From positions 1-45,891 of the forward strand of contig CAZVBS010000001.1 in NCBI GenBank assembly GCA_964625905.1: DNA of 45,891 nucleotides, in the 5' to 3' direction. The DNA comes from JABMNX01 sp964625905 (GTDB lineage Bacteria > Patescibacteriota > Minisyncoccia > Phycocordibacterales > JABMNX01). This document shows, piece by piece, positions 38,877-45,541 of this stretch; the stretch's first letter is position 1, and each line of letters begins with the position of its first letter. The notes under the pieces were generated by a model. That model saw only the letters and a list, made by a program, of their open reading frames with translations. It did not search any database and was not told where the DNA came from. The translations under genes were made by a program, and so were the position numbers.

Positions 38877-39716
38877 ATGAAAAAATATAAACCAACAACA
38901 CCAGGACAAAGAGGAATGACAAGAGTAAGTTTTAAAAAACTTACGGCTTCTAGCCCATTCAAAAAACTAACCAAAGGAAGAAAGCGTCATGTTGGGCGAA
39001 ACAGTCAGGGGCGTATTACCACAAGGCATAAAGGTGGAGGACACAAGAGACTTTATCGTGATATTGATTTTCTTTTTAATAAGAAAGATATTCCTGCAAA
39101 GATTGAAACAATCGAGTATGACCCTAACCGAACAGCATTTATTGCACTTGTGCTATACGCTGACGGAGAACGTCGTTATATGCTTTTACCACAATCACTT
39201 GAGGTTGGAGATAAGGTGATTGTCTCAGAAAAGGCTCCACTTAAGCATGGAAACAGGTTAAGAATGAAGAATATACCCGTTGGTACGTTTGTATACAACA
39301 TTGAATTAAAGCCAGAAGGTGGATCAAAACTAGCTCGTTCTGCTGGAAACTACGCTGAGGTCATTGGACAAGATGCTGGTTACACACTTCTAAAGATGCC
39401 TTCAAGTGAAGTTCGAAAAGTTCTTGAAAATTCCTGGGCATCTATTGGTGAAGTTTCAAATGAAGAACATAAGCTTGTAAACATCGGAAAGGCTGGGCGA
39501 AACAGGTGGCTCGGTAAACGACCTACTGTACGTGGAGCAGCCATGAACGCTGTTGATCACCCTCATGGAGGTGGAGAAGGTAAAGCAGGACGTGGACACC
39601 GAAGGCAACGTACTAAGTGGGGTAAGCCTTCTGGAAAGGGTCAAAAGACAAGAAAAACAAAGAAATACTCAAACACACTTATCGTAAGGCGTAGGAAAGT
39701 AGGTAAACGAAAGTAA
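38877..39716 (+). CDS. rplB: Large ribosomal subunit protein uL2
   Basis: 279 residues, normal length. GRNSQGRITTRHKGGGHKRLYR at the N-terminus, LPLxx-type KHGNRLRMKNIPVGTFVYNIELKPE, and the catalytic-centre GAAMNAVDHPHGGGEGKAGRGH with the conserved His in DHPHGGGEG. It is last in the rplC transcript, followed by a strong terminator, which is unusual because rpsS normally follows directly. Confidence 0.98.
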   Translation: MKKYKPTTPGQRGMTRVSFKKLTASSPFKKLTKGRKRHVGRNSQGRITTRHKGGGHKRLYRDIDFLFNKKDIPAKIETIEYDPNRTAFIALVLYADGERRYMLLPQSLEVGDKVIVSEKAPLKHGNRLRMKNIPVGTFVYNIELKPEGGSKLARSAGNYAEVIGQDAGYTLLKMPSSEVRKVLENSWASIGEVSNEEHKLVNIGKAGRNRWLGKRPTVRGAAMNAVDHPHGGGEGKAGRGHRRQRTKWGKPSGKGQKTRKTKKYSNTLIVRRRKVGKRK

Positions 39717-39742
39717 AAATTTAGAATTGTTTCACTATAAGT

Positions 39743-39778
39743 AACAAGAAAGGTCACTACACAGTGACCTTTCTTGTT
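39743..39778 (+). terminator. Terminator after rplB
   Basis: A 16-bp perfect stem AACAAGAAAGGTCACT, loop ACAC, followed by T's, 27 bases after the stop. It cuts the S10 cluster. Confidence 0.9.
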
Positions 39779-39844
39779 TTTGTATTACAATTATATTTAT
39801 CTAATATATAGTAACTCTGTTAATTATTATATGGAGTAAAGTAC

Positions 39845-40126
39845 ATGACTCAACAAACTCAGTTAAGTCAGTATATGTGGCGGGTTGAATTTGTGCACAG
39901 AAACGGCTTAAATAATACCTATAAGTTATTCAGTAAGAGTGCTGGAGATGTGTTTTTAACTATTTCAACGAATCAACGCTTTAACGTTGGTGATAAAATA
40001 AGACTCTTTGCTGTAAATACTAACGAACATGGCAGGCTTGCGCGCAAGGGTATCGAGATAGTTTGGAATACAAAAAAAGTATCAAAAGGACCTGTTCCAG
40101 CTGAGATACGTAAAGGGTACATATAA
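39845..40126 (+). CDS. Small orphan protein (93 aa) between rplB and rpsS
   Basis: An SD (GGAG, 8 bases before the ATG) and a terminator overlapping its stop define a one-gene transcript inside the ribosomal cluster. The protein appears soluble and beta-rich (MWRVEFVHRN, TYKLFSKSAGDVFLTIST, RFNVGDKIRLFAV), ending in a basic WNTKKVSKGPVPAEIRKGY. The pattern resembles a small OB- or SH3-like barrel, but I recognise no family. No Cys, no signal peptide. Confidence 0.65.
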   Translation: MTQQTQLSQYMWRVEFVHRNGLNNTYKLFSKSAGDVFLTISTNQRFNVGDKIRLFAVNTNEHGRLARKGIEIVWNTKKVSKGPVPAEIRKGYI

Positions 40127-40159
40127 GGCAGGATTCGTTTGTTACGAACCCTGCCTTAT
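40123..40159 (+). terminator. Terminator of the 93-aa orphan gene
   Basis: A 16-bp stem with one mismatch (ATAAGGCAGG-A-TTCGT and partner), 5-base loop, spanning the stop codon. Confidence 0.8.
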
Positions 40160-40162
40160 AAT

Positions 40163-40217
40163 TTGACATAAGCCTTCGTTTTAGCTATTATGTACGCCAA
40201 GCTCGAGAGAGCTTTTT
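40163..40217 (+). promoter_or_regulatory. rpsS-operon promoter with start-proximal mini-terminator
   Basis: Near-consensus TTGACA-17-TATTAT (40163-40191), then GTACGCC and AAGCTC-GAGA-GAGCTT with five T's (40199-40217). The hairpin begins about 2-8 bases after the expected start. The leader then runs ~95 bases to rpsS and includes AATATC-GAA-GATATT. No SD. Confidence 0.75.
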
Positions 40218-40313
40218 ATTTACGACATAGAACAAGAGGCGTAAGAAAGTATATTTTTTTAAGCATTCGAGTCGAGGAGTAAATATCGAAGATATTTTGA
40301 TTTAATATTATAT

Positions 40314-40649
40314 ATGGCACGATCCATCAAAAAAGGACCATACGTAGACCCAAGACTTCAAAGGAAGATTGAGGGCAAAAAACCAAATGATACAGGTGTT
40401 GTTAAGACGTGGGCTAGACGAAGTCAAATTTCTCCTGATATGGTAGGTTTTACTTTTGGAGTCCATAACGGTAAAGATCATATTGAGGTTTTTGTTACAG
40501 ATGAAATGGTTGGACACCGCTTAGGAGAGTTTTCACCTACTAAGAAGTTCCACCGACACGGAGGTAAAATGCAGAAAGAATTAGAACAACGACAGAAAGA
40601 AGCTGAGATTACAGCAGCAAAGGCAGCTAAAGTAGCAGCCGATAAATAA
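40314..40649 (+). CDS. rpsS: Small ribosomal subunit protein uS19 with Ala/Lys tail
   Basis: 111 residues (usual ~92). The core has ARSIKKGPYVDPRLQRKIE, TWARRSQISPDMVGFTFGVHNGK and VTDEMVGHRLGEFSPTKKFHRHGGK. The C-terminus adds a helical tail rich in E, Q, A and K (KELEQRQKEAEITAAKAAK). It is first gene of the long rpsS-rplE transcript. Confidence 0.96.
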   Translation: MARSIKKGPYVDPRLQRKIEGKKPNDTGVVKTWARRSQISPDMVGFTFGVHNGKDHIEVFVTDEMVGHRLGEFSPTKKFHRHGGKMQKELEQRQKEAEITAAKAAKVAADK

Positions 40650-40660
40650 TATATATACTT

Positions 40661-40987
40661 ATGAAAGCACGACTTAAAAATTATAGACAATCTCCTCGCA
40701 AAGTTAGACTAGTTGCTAATCTTGTGCGCGGTAAAAGCGTTGTGCGTGCGTTAACAGCGCTTTCATTTTTAGATAAAAAGTCAGCAGCTCCAATTAAGAA
40801 ATTAATAGAGTCAGCAGTCTCAAACGCAGAAAACCAAGGTTCAAACAAAGAAGACTTAGCAGTTTCAGATATTCAAGTAGACGAAGGAATGTCATTTATA
40901 CGCTTTCGTGCAAGAGCTAGAGGACGAGCTGCTCCCATCAGACGACGCTCAAGTCATATCAATATAAACCTAAAAGCTAAAAGCTAG
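40661..40987 (+). CDS. rplV: Large ribosomal subunit protein uL22
   Basis: 108 residues, normal. NYRQSPRKVRLVANLVRGKSV at the start and the tunnel-lining hairpin FIRFRARARGRAAPIRRRSSHINI at the end. It is 11 bases from rpsS and 11 from rpsC, cotranscribed. No SD is evident. Confidence 0.96.
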   Translation: MKARLKNYRQSPRKVRLVANLVRGKSVVRALTALSFLDKKSAAPIKKLIESAVSNAENQGSNKEDLAVSDIQVDEGMSFIRFRARARGRAAPIRRRSSHININLKAKS

Positions 40988-40998
40988 AACACACTTAC

Positions 40999-41664
40999 AT
41001 GACACATAATGTACACCCATATTCACATAGACTTGGAATACTTCGCGACTGGAAGTCACGATGGTTCTCTTCAAACCCACGAGTATATCGTGAGGGAATT
41101 AAGCTTGATGTAAACATTCGAGAGTATTTAACAAGAGAATTACGTGGCAAATACGTAAGCTCTATTGAAATGGAACGAAATCAAAACATGCTCCGTGTCA
41201 TTATTAAGACCACTCGACCAGGAATTATAATTGGACGAAGCGGTGAAGGTAGTATAAAACTCAAGGCTGGAGTAGAGAAGATGGCAAAGAAGTTAAGAAT
41301 AGAAGAGCTACCAGAAATCAAGATAGATATTGAGGAGGTTCGTTCTCCAGAATCAAATGCAGCAATTGTTTCTCAAATGATTGCAGAAGGTCTTGAAAAA
41401 CGTATGCCATTTCGTAGAGTACTAAAACAGACAGCGGATAAAGTAATGGCAAATCGAGACGTAGAGGGTGTACGGATCTCTGTTGCAGGACGACTTGGTG
41501 GAACAGAAATGGCTAGACAAGAACAGATAAAGAAGGGACGTGTTCCACTTCAGACATTTAGAGCAGATATTGATTTTGCACGAGAAAAAGCGTATCTTCC
41601 ATATGGAGTTATTGGTATCAAAGTATGGATATATAAAGGAGACGTATTTGAAACTAATGATTAG
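40999..41664 (+). CDS. rpsC: Small ribosomal subunit protein uS3
   Basis: 221 residues. N-terminal KH domain with TTRPGIIIGRSGEGSIKLKAG (GxxG-type loop), then the C-terminal domain with QMIAEGLEKRMPFRRVLKQ and GRLGGTEMARQEQIKKGRVPLQT. It lies at the mRNA entry. Ends 5 bases before rplP. Confidence 0.97.
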   Translation: MTHNVHPYSHRLGILRDWKSRWFSSNPRVYREGIKLDVNIREYLTRELRGKYVSSIEMERNQNMLRVIIKTTRPGIIIGRSGEGSIKLKAGVEKMAKKLRIEELPEIKIDIEEVRSPESNAAIVSQMIAEGLEKRMPFRRVLKQTADKVMANRDVEGVRISVAGRLGGTEMARQEQIKKGRVPLQTFRADIDFAREKAYLPYGVIGIKVWIYKGDVFETND

Positions 41665-41669
41665 GGCTT

Positions 41670-42092
41670 ATGTTATTTCCAAAGAAAGTAAAATACAGAA
41701 AATGGCAAACACGCCGTTCAAATAAAAACAAAGTTCACAACGCTACAAGAGGTGTGACAGTATCATTTGGTTCTCATGGACTTAAGGCTATGACAATGGA
41801 GAGAATCACATCAAATCAAATTGAGGCAGCAAGGCGTGTTATCAGTCGTACTCTAGGAAAGACAGGTAAGACATGGATACGCGTTTTCCCAGATAGGCCA
41901 ATTACAGCTAAGGCAGCAGAAGTTGGTATGGGTAAGGGAAAAGGTGATTTAAAGCACTATGTTGCAGAAATCCTTCCCGGTCGTATTATATTTGAGATCG
42001 ATGGAGTTACAGATGATGTAGCTAAAGAAGCCCTTAGAAAAGCTGGAGCAAAGCTACCGCTTAAGACAAAGATAGTAAGTAGGCATACATAA
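41670..42092 (+). CDS. rplP: Large ribosomal subunit protein uL16
   Basis: 140 residues, normal. MLFPKKVKYRKWQTRR, VSFGSHGLKAMTMERITSNQIEAARRV, and the conserved GKGKGDLKHYVAEILPGRIIFEIDG. It contacts A-site tRNA. Tightly linked to rpsC and rpmC. Confidence 0.97.
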   Translation: MLFPKKVKYRKWQTRRSNKNKVHNATRGVTVSFGSHGLKAMTMERITSNQIEAARRVISRTLGKTGKTWIRVFPDRPITAKAAEVGMGKGKGDLKHYVAEILPGRIIFEIDGVTDDVAKEALRKAGAKLPLKTKIVSRHT

Positions 42093-42113
42093 TACAGATA
42101 AAATAAAAGGATT

Positions 42114-42302
42114 ATGAAAAAAATATCAGCAATCAAAGGAAAAAGTAGTAAAGATTTAATAAAGACACTCAACGAGAAGCGTGAAGAGTTAAGGAAGTTT
42201 CGTTTTGGTATTTCAGGTAGTAAGACCCGTAATGTAAAAGAAGGAAGAAATACACGTAAGGAAGTAGCTAAGGTTCTTACAGAACTTAATTCTAGAATAT
42301 AA
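42114..42302 (+). CDS. rpmC: Large ribosomal subunit protein uL29
   Basis: 62 residues, normal for L29. Two helices: SSKDLIKTLNEKREELRKFRFGISGSKTRN and a second with RKEVAKVLTELNSR. It is located at the tunnel exit next to L23. One of the few core genes with a weak SD-like AAGG before the ATG. Confidence 0.93.
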   Translation: MKKISAIKGKSSKDLIKTLNEKREELRKFRFGISGSKTRNVKEGRNTRKEVAKVLTELNSRI

Positions 42303-42310
42303 ACAAAAAT

Positions 42311-42595
42311 ATGACTGACAAACAAACAAAAGAAAATACAAAACTTGAAAGCTCTACTCCTAAGACTAAAAAAGTATTTAGTGGTACTGTGGTATCAAAT
42401 AAAATGAAAGATACTATTGTTGTTATGGTATCTCGGTATACAAAGCACCCAAAATACAAGAAATTTTTAAAGCGTTCAAAGAAATTTATGACGCATGATG
42501 AAGGAAACACGAAAGAGATTGGAGATAAGGTGAATATAGAAGAGACACTTCCAATGTCAAAAAACAAGAGATTTAAAGTAGTCGACAGTAAGTAA
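42311..42595 (+). CDS. rpsQ: Small ribosomal subunit protein uS17
   Basis: 94 residues. A ~20-residue hydrophilic N-terminal extension (TDKQTKENTKLESSTPKT) precedes the OB-fold core FSGTVVSNKMKDTIVVMVSRYTKHPKYKKFLKR. The end has VNIEETLPMSKNKRFKVV. Located 8 bases after rpmC. Confidence 0.95.
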   Translation: MTDKQTKENTKLESSTPKTKKVFSGTVVSNKMKDTIVVMVSRYTKHPKYKKFLKRSKKFMTHDEGNTKEIGDKVNIEETLPMSKNKRFKVVDSK

Positions 42596-42633
42596 ATATT
42601 AGTTTATAGTAACCACTCATTATCTAAAGCTAT

Positions 42634-43005
42634 ATGATTCAGCCACAAACAACAGTTAAAATAACCGACAACTCAGGCGCAAAAATAGGCGTTGTCTTCA
42701 AGGTACTTGGTGGTTCTAAGCGTAGATATGCTCGTATCGGAGATATAGTAGTACTTTCAGTAAAGTCAGTTGAGCCACGAAAGATGGTGAAAAAGAAAGA
42801 AGTAGTTCGTGGTATTGTTGTTCGTCAAAAACAACCATTTAGACGAAAAGACGGTTCATATATTCGCTTTGATGAAAACGCAGTTGTGCTTGTTGAAAAA
42901 GAAAAGAAAGAGCCACGTGCAGGACGAATCTTTGGCCCAATCCCTCGAGAAATTGCAGAAGCAGGATACCAGAAGATTGTTTCACTAGCGCCAGAGGTGG
43001 TATAG
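42634..43005 (+). CDS. rplN: Large ribosomal subunit protein uL14
   Basis: 123 residues, exact family length. MIQPQTTVKITDNSGAKIGVVFKVLGG, RGIVVRQKQPFRRKDGSYIRFDENAVVL and GRIFGPIPREI are signature stretches. In the same transcript, 13 bases before rplX. Confidence 0.98.
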   Translation: MIQPQTTVKITDNSGAKIGVVFKVLGGSKRRYARIGDIVVLSVKSVEPRKMVKKKEVVRGIVVRQKQPFRRKDGSYIRFDENAVVLVEKEKKEPRAGRIFGPIPREIAEAGYQKIVSLAPEVV

Positions 43006-43018
43006 AAAAATTTATAAT

Positions 43019-43327
43019 ATGAAGATTAAAAAAGGCGACAAAGTAATAGTAATTTCAGGAAAAGACCGAGGTAAGAAAGGTAAGGTTCTTCGAGCGCTTC
43101 CAAAAGAAGACCGTGTGATAGTCGAAGGTGTTAATGTTGTTAAACGACACCAGAAAGCTACATCACAACGTCAAAGCGGACAGATTATAGATAAGACTCT
43201 TCCAATACATGTCTCAAATGTAATGATTGTTGACCCAAAAACAGGAAAACGAACACGAATTGGTATAAAAAGAGTAAATGGTAAGTATACTCGTATAGCA
43301 AAAAAGAGTAATACAAAAATTTCATAA
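43019..43327 (+). CDS. rplX: Large ribosomal subunit protein uL24
   Basis: 102 residues. KOW motif near the start (KKGDKVIVISGKDRGKKGKVLRALP), then VEGVNVVKRHQKA and the C-terminal IHVSNVMIVDPKTGKRTRIG. Initiator of 50S assembly. Five bases from rplE. Confidence 0.97.
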   Translation: MKIKKGDKVIVISGKDRGKKGKVLRALPKEDRVIVEGVNVVKRHQKATSQRQSGQIIDKTLPIHVSNVMIVDPKTGKRTRIGIKRVNGKYTRIAKKSNTKIS

Positions 43328-43332
43328 TAAGT

Positions 43333-43872
43333 ATGTCATTAACAAAAGAAAAACAGAATAATATTTTTGACTCTATAAAAGAGAAGTTAAACTACACAAA
43401 TGTATCGCAGTCACCTAAGATTAATAAGGTTACTGTGTCTGTTGGAGTTGGATCAATAAAAGATAAAAAGAAAATAGAAACAATTATTGATAGACTTACA
43501 AAAATAACGGGACAAAAGCCTTCTGCTCGTCCTGCAAAGAAATCTATCGCTACATTTAAGCTTAGAGAAGGAGATATAATTGGATATCAGGTAACACTGC
43601 GTGGTCCACGTATGTATGATTTTCTTGATAAGCTTATTCATGTTGCACTTCCACGAACTCGTGACTTCAGAGGTATCAAACTTTCATCAATCGACGAAAT
43701 GGGTAATATATCTATTGGCATCAAAGAACACACTATATTCCCAGAGACTTCAGGCGAAGAGTTAAGAGATGTGTTTGGAATGAGTGTTACTATTACCACT
43801 TCAGCAGTGACTCGAGAAGAGACTGAAGCTTTGCTTCGCGGCGTACAATTCCCCCTACAAAAAGCAGAGTAG
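43333..43872 (+). CDS. rplE: Large ribosomal subunit protein uL5
   Basis: 179 residues, normal. SPKINKVTVSVGVGSIKDKK, TGQKPSARPAKKSIATFKLREGDIIGYQVTLRG, ALPRTRDFRGI and the C-terminal FGMSVTITTSAVTREETEALL. Binds 5S rRNA. Its stop abuts repeat C4. In most bacteria rpsN follows directly; here a cyclodipeptide synthase gene stands between. Confidence 0.97.
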   Translation: MSLTKEKQNNIFDSIKEKLNYTNVSQSPKINKVTVSVGVGSIKDKKKIETIIDRLTKITGQKPSARPAKKSIATFKLREGDIIGYQVTLRGPRMYDFLDKLIHVALPRTRDFRGIKLSSIDEMGNISIGIKEHTIFPETSGEELRDVFGMSVTITTSAVTREETEALLRGVQFPLQKAE

Positions 43873-43995
43873 TCAAACACTTAAAAACAATGCGCTACTT
43901 CGTTGTACATCGAAACATTTTAACGCCGTACCTTGAGTACGGCTTTTAAAATGTTTCTTGCACACCTCGTACCACATTTGTTTTTTAGTGTTTGA
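43873..43995 (+). repeat. Nested hairpin element, family C copy C4
   Basis: Outer arms 43873-43890 and 43978-43995 (18 bp, 1 mismatch). Left loop TGCGCTACTTCGTTGTACAT..., inner stem GAAACATTTTAA/TTAAAATGTTTC (43912-43923/43946-43957), tip GCCGTAC-CTTGA-GTACGGC, right loop TTGCACACCTCGTACCACAT. It begins on the first base after the rplE stop. Confidence 0.85.
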
Positions 43996-44041
43996 ATGAT
44001 ATTAAAAACAACCTTTTGGTTTTTTTGATATACTTTTAAAT

Positions 44042-44755
44042 ATGAAATATTTTAACGTAACACAGGCGGAAATTGAAAAGAAACTCTTCAATATCTTTAT
44101 TGGTATTAGTCTGGGGAATAAATTGTTAACACCTGAATTAGTAAAGAAATATGTTAAATGGGCTCATAAAAATACTAAAGATAACGCAATTATCCTTATT
44201 GCAAATGACATAGATACTGTTAATTGGGAGATCTTTAATGGGTTAAGTCACGAAGAAGCTTTAAAGAAAGTTGAACAGAAAGGATACGGGATTTCAGGCA
44301 TGTTTGATAAAGCTGTTCGTACACTAGCAAAAGAAGAAAGTGACCCAAGTTATATATCAGATGTGCATATTGTATTTTGGAATGATATCAAAAATGAAGG
44401 GTACGATCATTTAAGAGAAATACTTGATGAAGAATATAAAACAAATAATAAATTTAGAGAAAAGGTGTTGTGTTTTGTAGATAAATACATCGAGTTCAGA
44501 GATGTTGATGTCTCTGAAGAAGATAAAGATAAGCTCGCTGGTTATATTATAAGCGAATTACCAACTCTCTTAGGTGGAGTTTTATGGAATAACACTTTAT
44601 ATAATCTTATTCTTTATCCAACATATGTAGATAGTGGAATGAGTCAATTCGTTTTAGATATACGAGGAGGTAAATATTTCGATTCTTCAAAACTTCTCTT
44701 GAGACAGCTCAATACTCTTGTGGAAGATTATCTGGAAAAGCCCAAGTTATCCTGA
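44042..44755 (+). CDS. tRNA-dependent cyclodipeptide synthase (CDPS)
   Basis: 237 residues, normal length. CDPSs join two aminoacyl groups taken from charged tRNAs into a cyclic dipeptide. FIGISLGNKLLTPELVKKYVKWA aligns with the AlbC block around its catalytic Ser37 (here S23). GYIISELP gives Y168 and E172, and LYPTY gives Y192, reproducing the AlbC Y178/E182/Y202 spacing exactly. Pro after Y192 fits the XYP subfamily, though N26 recalls NYQ. The product cannot be predicted safely. The start has no SD. It lies between rplE and rpsN with repeat C4 before it and a terminator after it. No tailoring oxidase or P450 is nearby. Confidence 0.9.
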   Translation: MKYFNVTQAEIEKKLFNIFIGISLGNKLLTPELVKKYVKWAHKNTKDNAIILIANDIDTVNWEIFNGLSHEEALKKVEQKGYGISGMFDKAVRTLAKEESDPSYISDVHIVFWNDIKNEGYDHLREILDEEYKTNNKFREKVLCFVDKYIEFRDVDVSEEDKDKLAGYIISELPTLLGGVLWNNTLYNLILYPTYVDSGMSQFVLDIRGGKYFDSSKLLLRQLNTLVEDYLEKPKLS

Positions 44756-44790
44756 AAAATAAGTCTATATAGACTAGTAAACAACCATTT

Positions 44791-44838
44791 CAAGCCATTT
44801 TAAATGCCCCAGGTGGTTGGGGCATTTAAAATGGCTTG
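44791..44838 (+). terminator. Terminator of the CDPS gene
   Basis: A perfect 20-bp stem (44791-44810 with 44819-44838), 8-base loop, containing AAATGCCCC/GGGGCATTT and followed by TTTTG. It lies 36 bases past the stop. Confidence 0.9.
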
Positions 44839-44885
44839 TTTTGTGGCAAAAGTTGCTTAAAACCCTTTTAGAACAAGAGTTTTAT

Positions 44886-44942
44886 TTGACTTTAGGCGCT
44901 TCAACTGATAATATGTGCCAAGCGTTTCAAAGCGCTTTTTTA
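44886..44942 (+). promoter_or_regulatory. rpsN-rpsH-rplF promoter with start-proximal mini-terminator
   Basis: TTGACT-17-TAATAT (44886-44914), then GTGCC and AAGCG...CGCTT with a T-run (44920-44942). The GCC-AAGC start resembles the rpsS leader. The ATG at 44961 has no SD. Confidence 0.65.
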
Positions 44943-44960
44943 ATTAGCTATATATAATTC

Positions 44961-45146
44961 ATGGCAAAGAAATCAGTAATAGCTCGGTCACAAAAGACCC
45001 CAAAGTTTAAGTCACGTGTTGTGCGACGATGTTTTCGTTGTGGACGCGTTCGTGGCTATATGAGGGACTTTGATCTTTGTCGAATATGTTTTAGAGAACA
45101 AGCAAACGACGGAAATTTACCAGGAATCAAAAAAGCATCATGGTAA
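44961..45146 (+). CDS. rpsN: Small ribosomal subunit protein uS14, zinc-binding (type Z)
   Basis: 61 residues, the short zinc form. Cys ligands in CFRCGRVRGYMRDFDLCRIC are spaced C-x2-C-x12-C-x2-C. FREQANDGNLPGIKKASW ends the protein as usual. It overlaps the rpsH start by 7 bases, so the two are translationally coupled. Confidence 0.97.
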   Translation: MAKKSVIARSQKTPKFKSRVVRRCFRCGRVRGYMRDFDLCRICFREQANDGNLPGIKKASW

Positions 45147-45535
45147 CAGATACAATAGGAGATTTAATAATAAGACTTAAAAATGCATCCGCAGTCAAAA
45201 AGGATGTAGTTAGTGCACCTTACTCAAAATTACGATTTGCAGTTGCACAATCACTTCAGAAGATTGGATATATTAAATCAGTAAACAAGAAAGGTAAAAA
45301 AGTTCAAAAGACTATTGAGATTGAATTATCTTACGATAAAGATAACAAATCAGTTATTACTGATGTTAAGCGTGTGTCTACTCCCGGACGACGAATTTAC
45401 TATAGTTCAAAAGATATTCAGCCAGTAAAATATGGAAAAGGTTCATTAATTCTTTCAACACCAAAAGGTATTTTGACAGACAAGGAAGCTAAAAAAGAAA
45501 ACGTTGGAGGAGAGGTATTATTTAAAATTTGGTAA
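45140..45535 (+). CDS. rpsH: Small ribosomal subunit protein uS8
   Basis: 131 residues, normal. DTIGDLIIRLKNASAVKKDVVSAPYSKL at the start, VSTPGRRIYY in the middle and LILSTPKGILTDKEAKKENVGGEVLFKIW at the end. A central rRNA binder; in E. coli it represses the spc operon. It overlaps rpsN by 7 bases. Confidence 0.97.
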   Translation: MVTDTIGDLIIRLKNASAVKKDVVSAPYSKLRFAVAQSLQKIGYIKSVNKKGKKVQKTIEIELSYDKDNKSVITDVKRVSTPGRRIYYSSKDIQPVKYGKGSLILSTPKGILTDKEAKKENVGGEVLFKIW

Positions 45536-45541
45536 ACATAT

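Noticed and set aside
14469..43995. Family C outer arms as transposon terminal inverted repeats
   Set aside because: The arm sequences differ completely between copies, there are no flanking target duplications that I can see, and no transposase is encoded. They behave as structure, not as TIRs.
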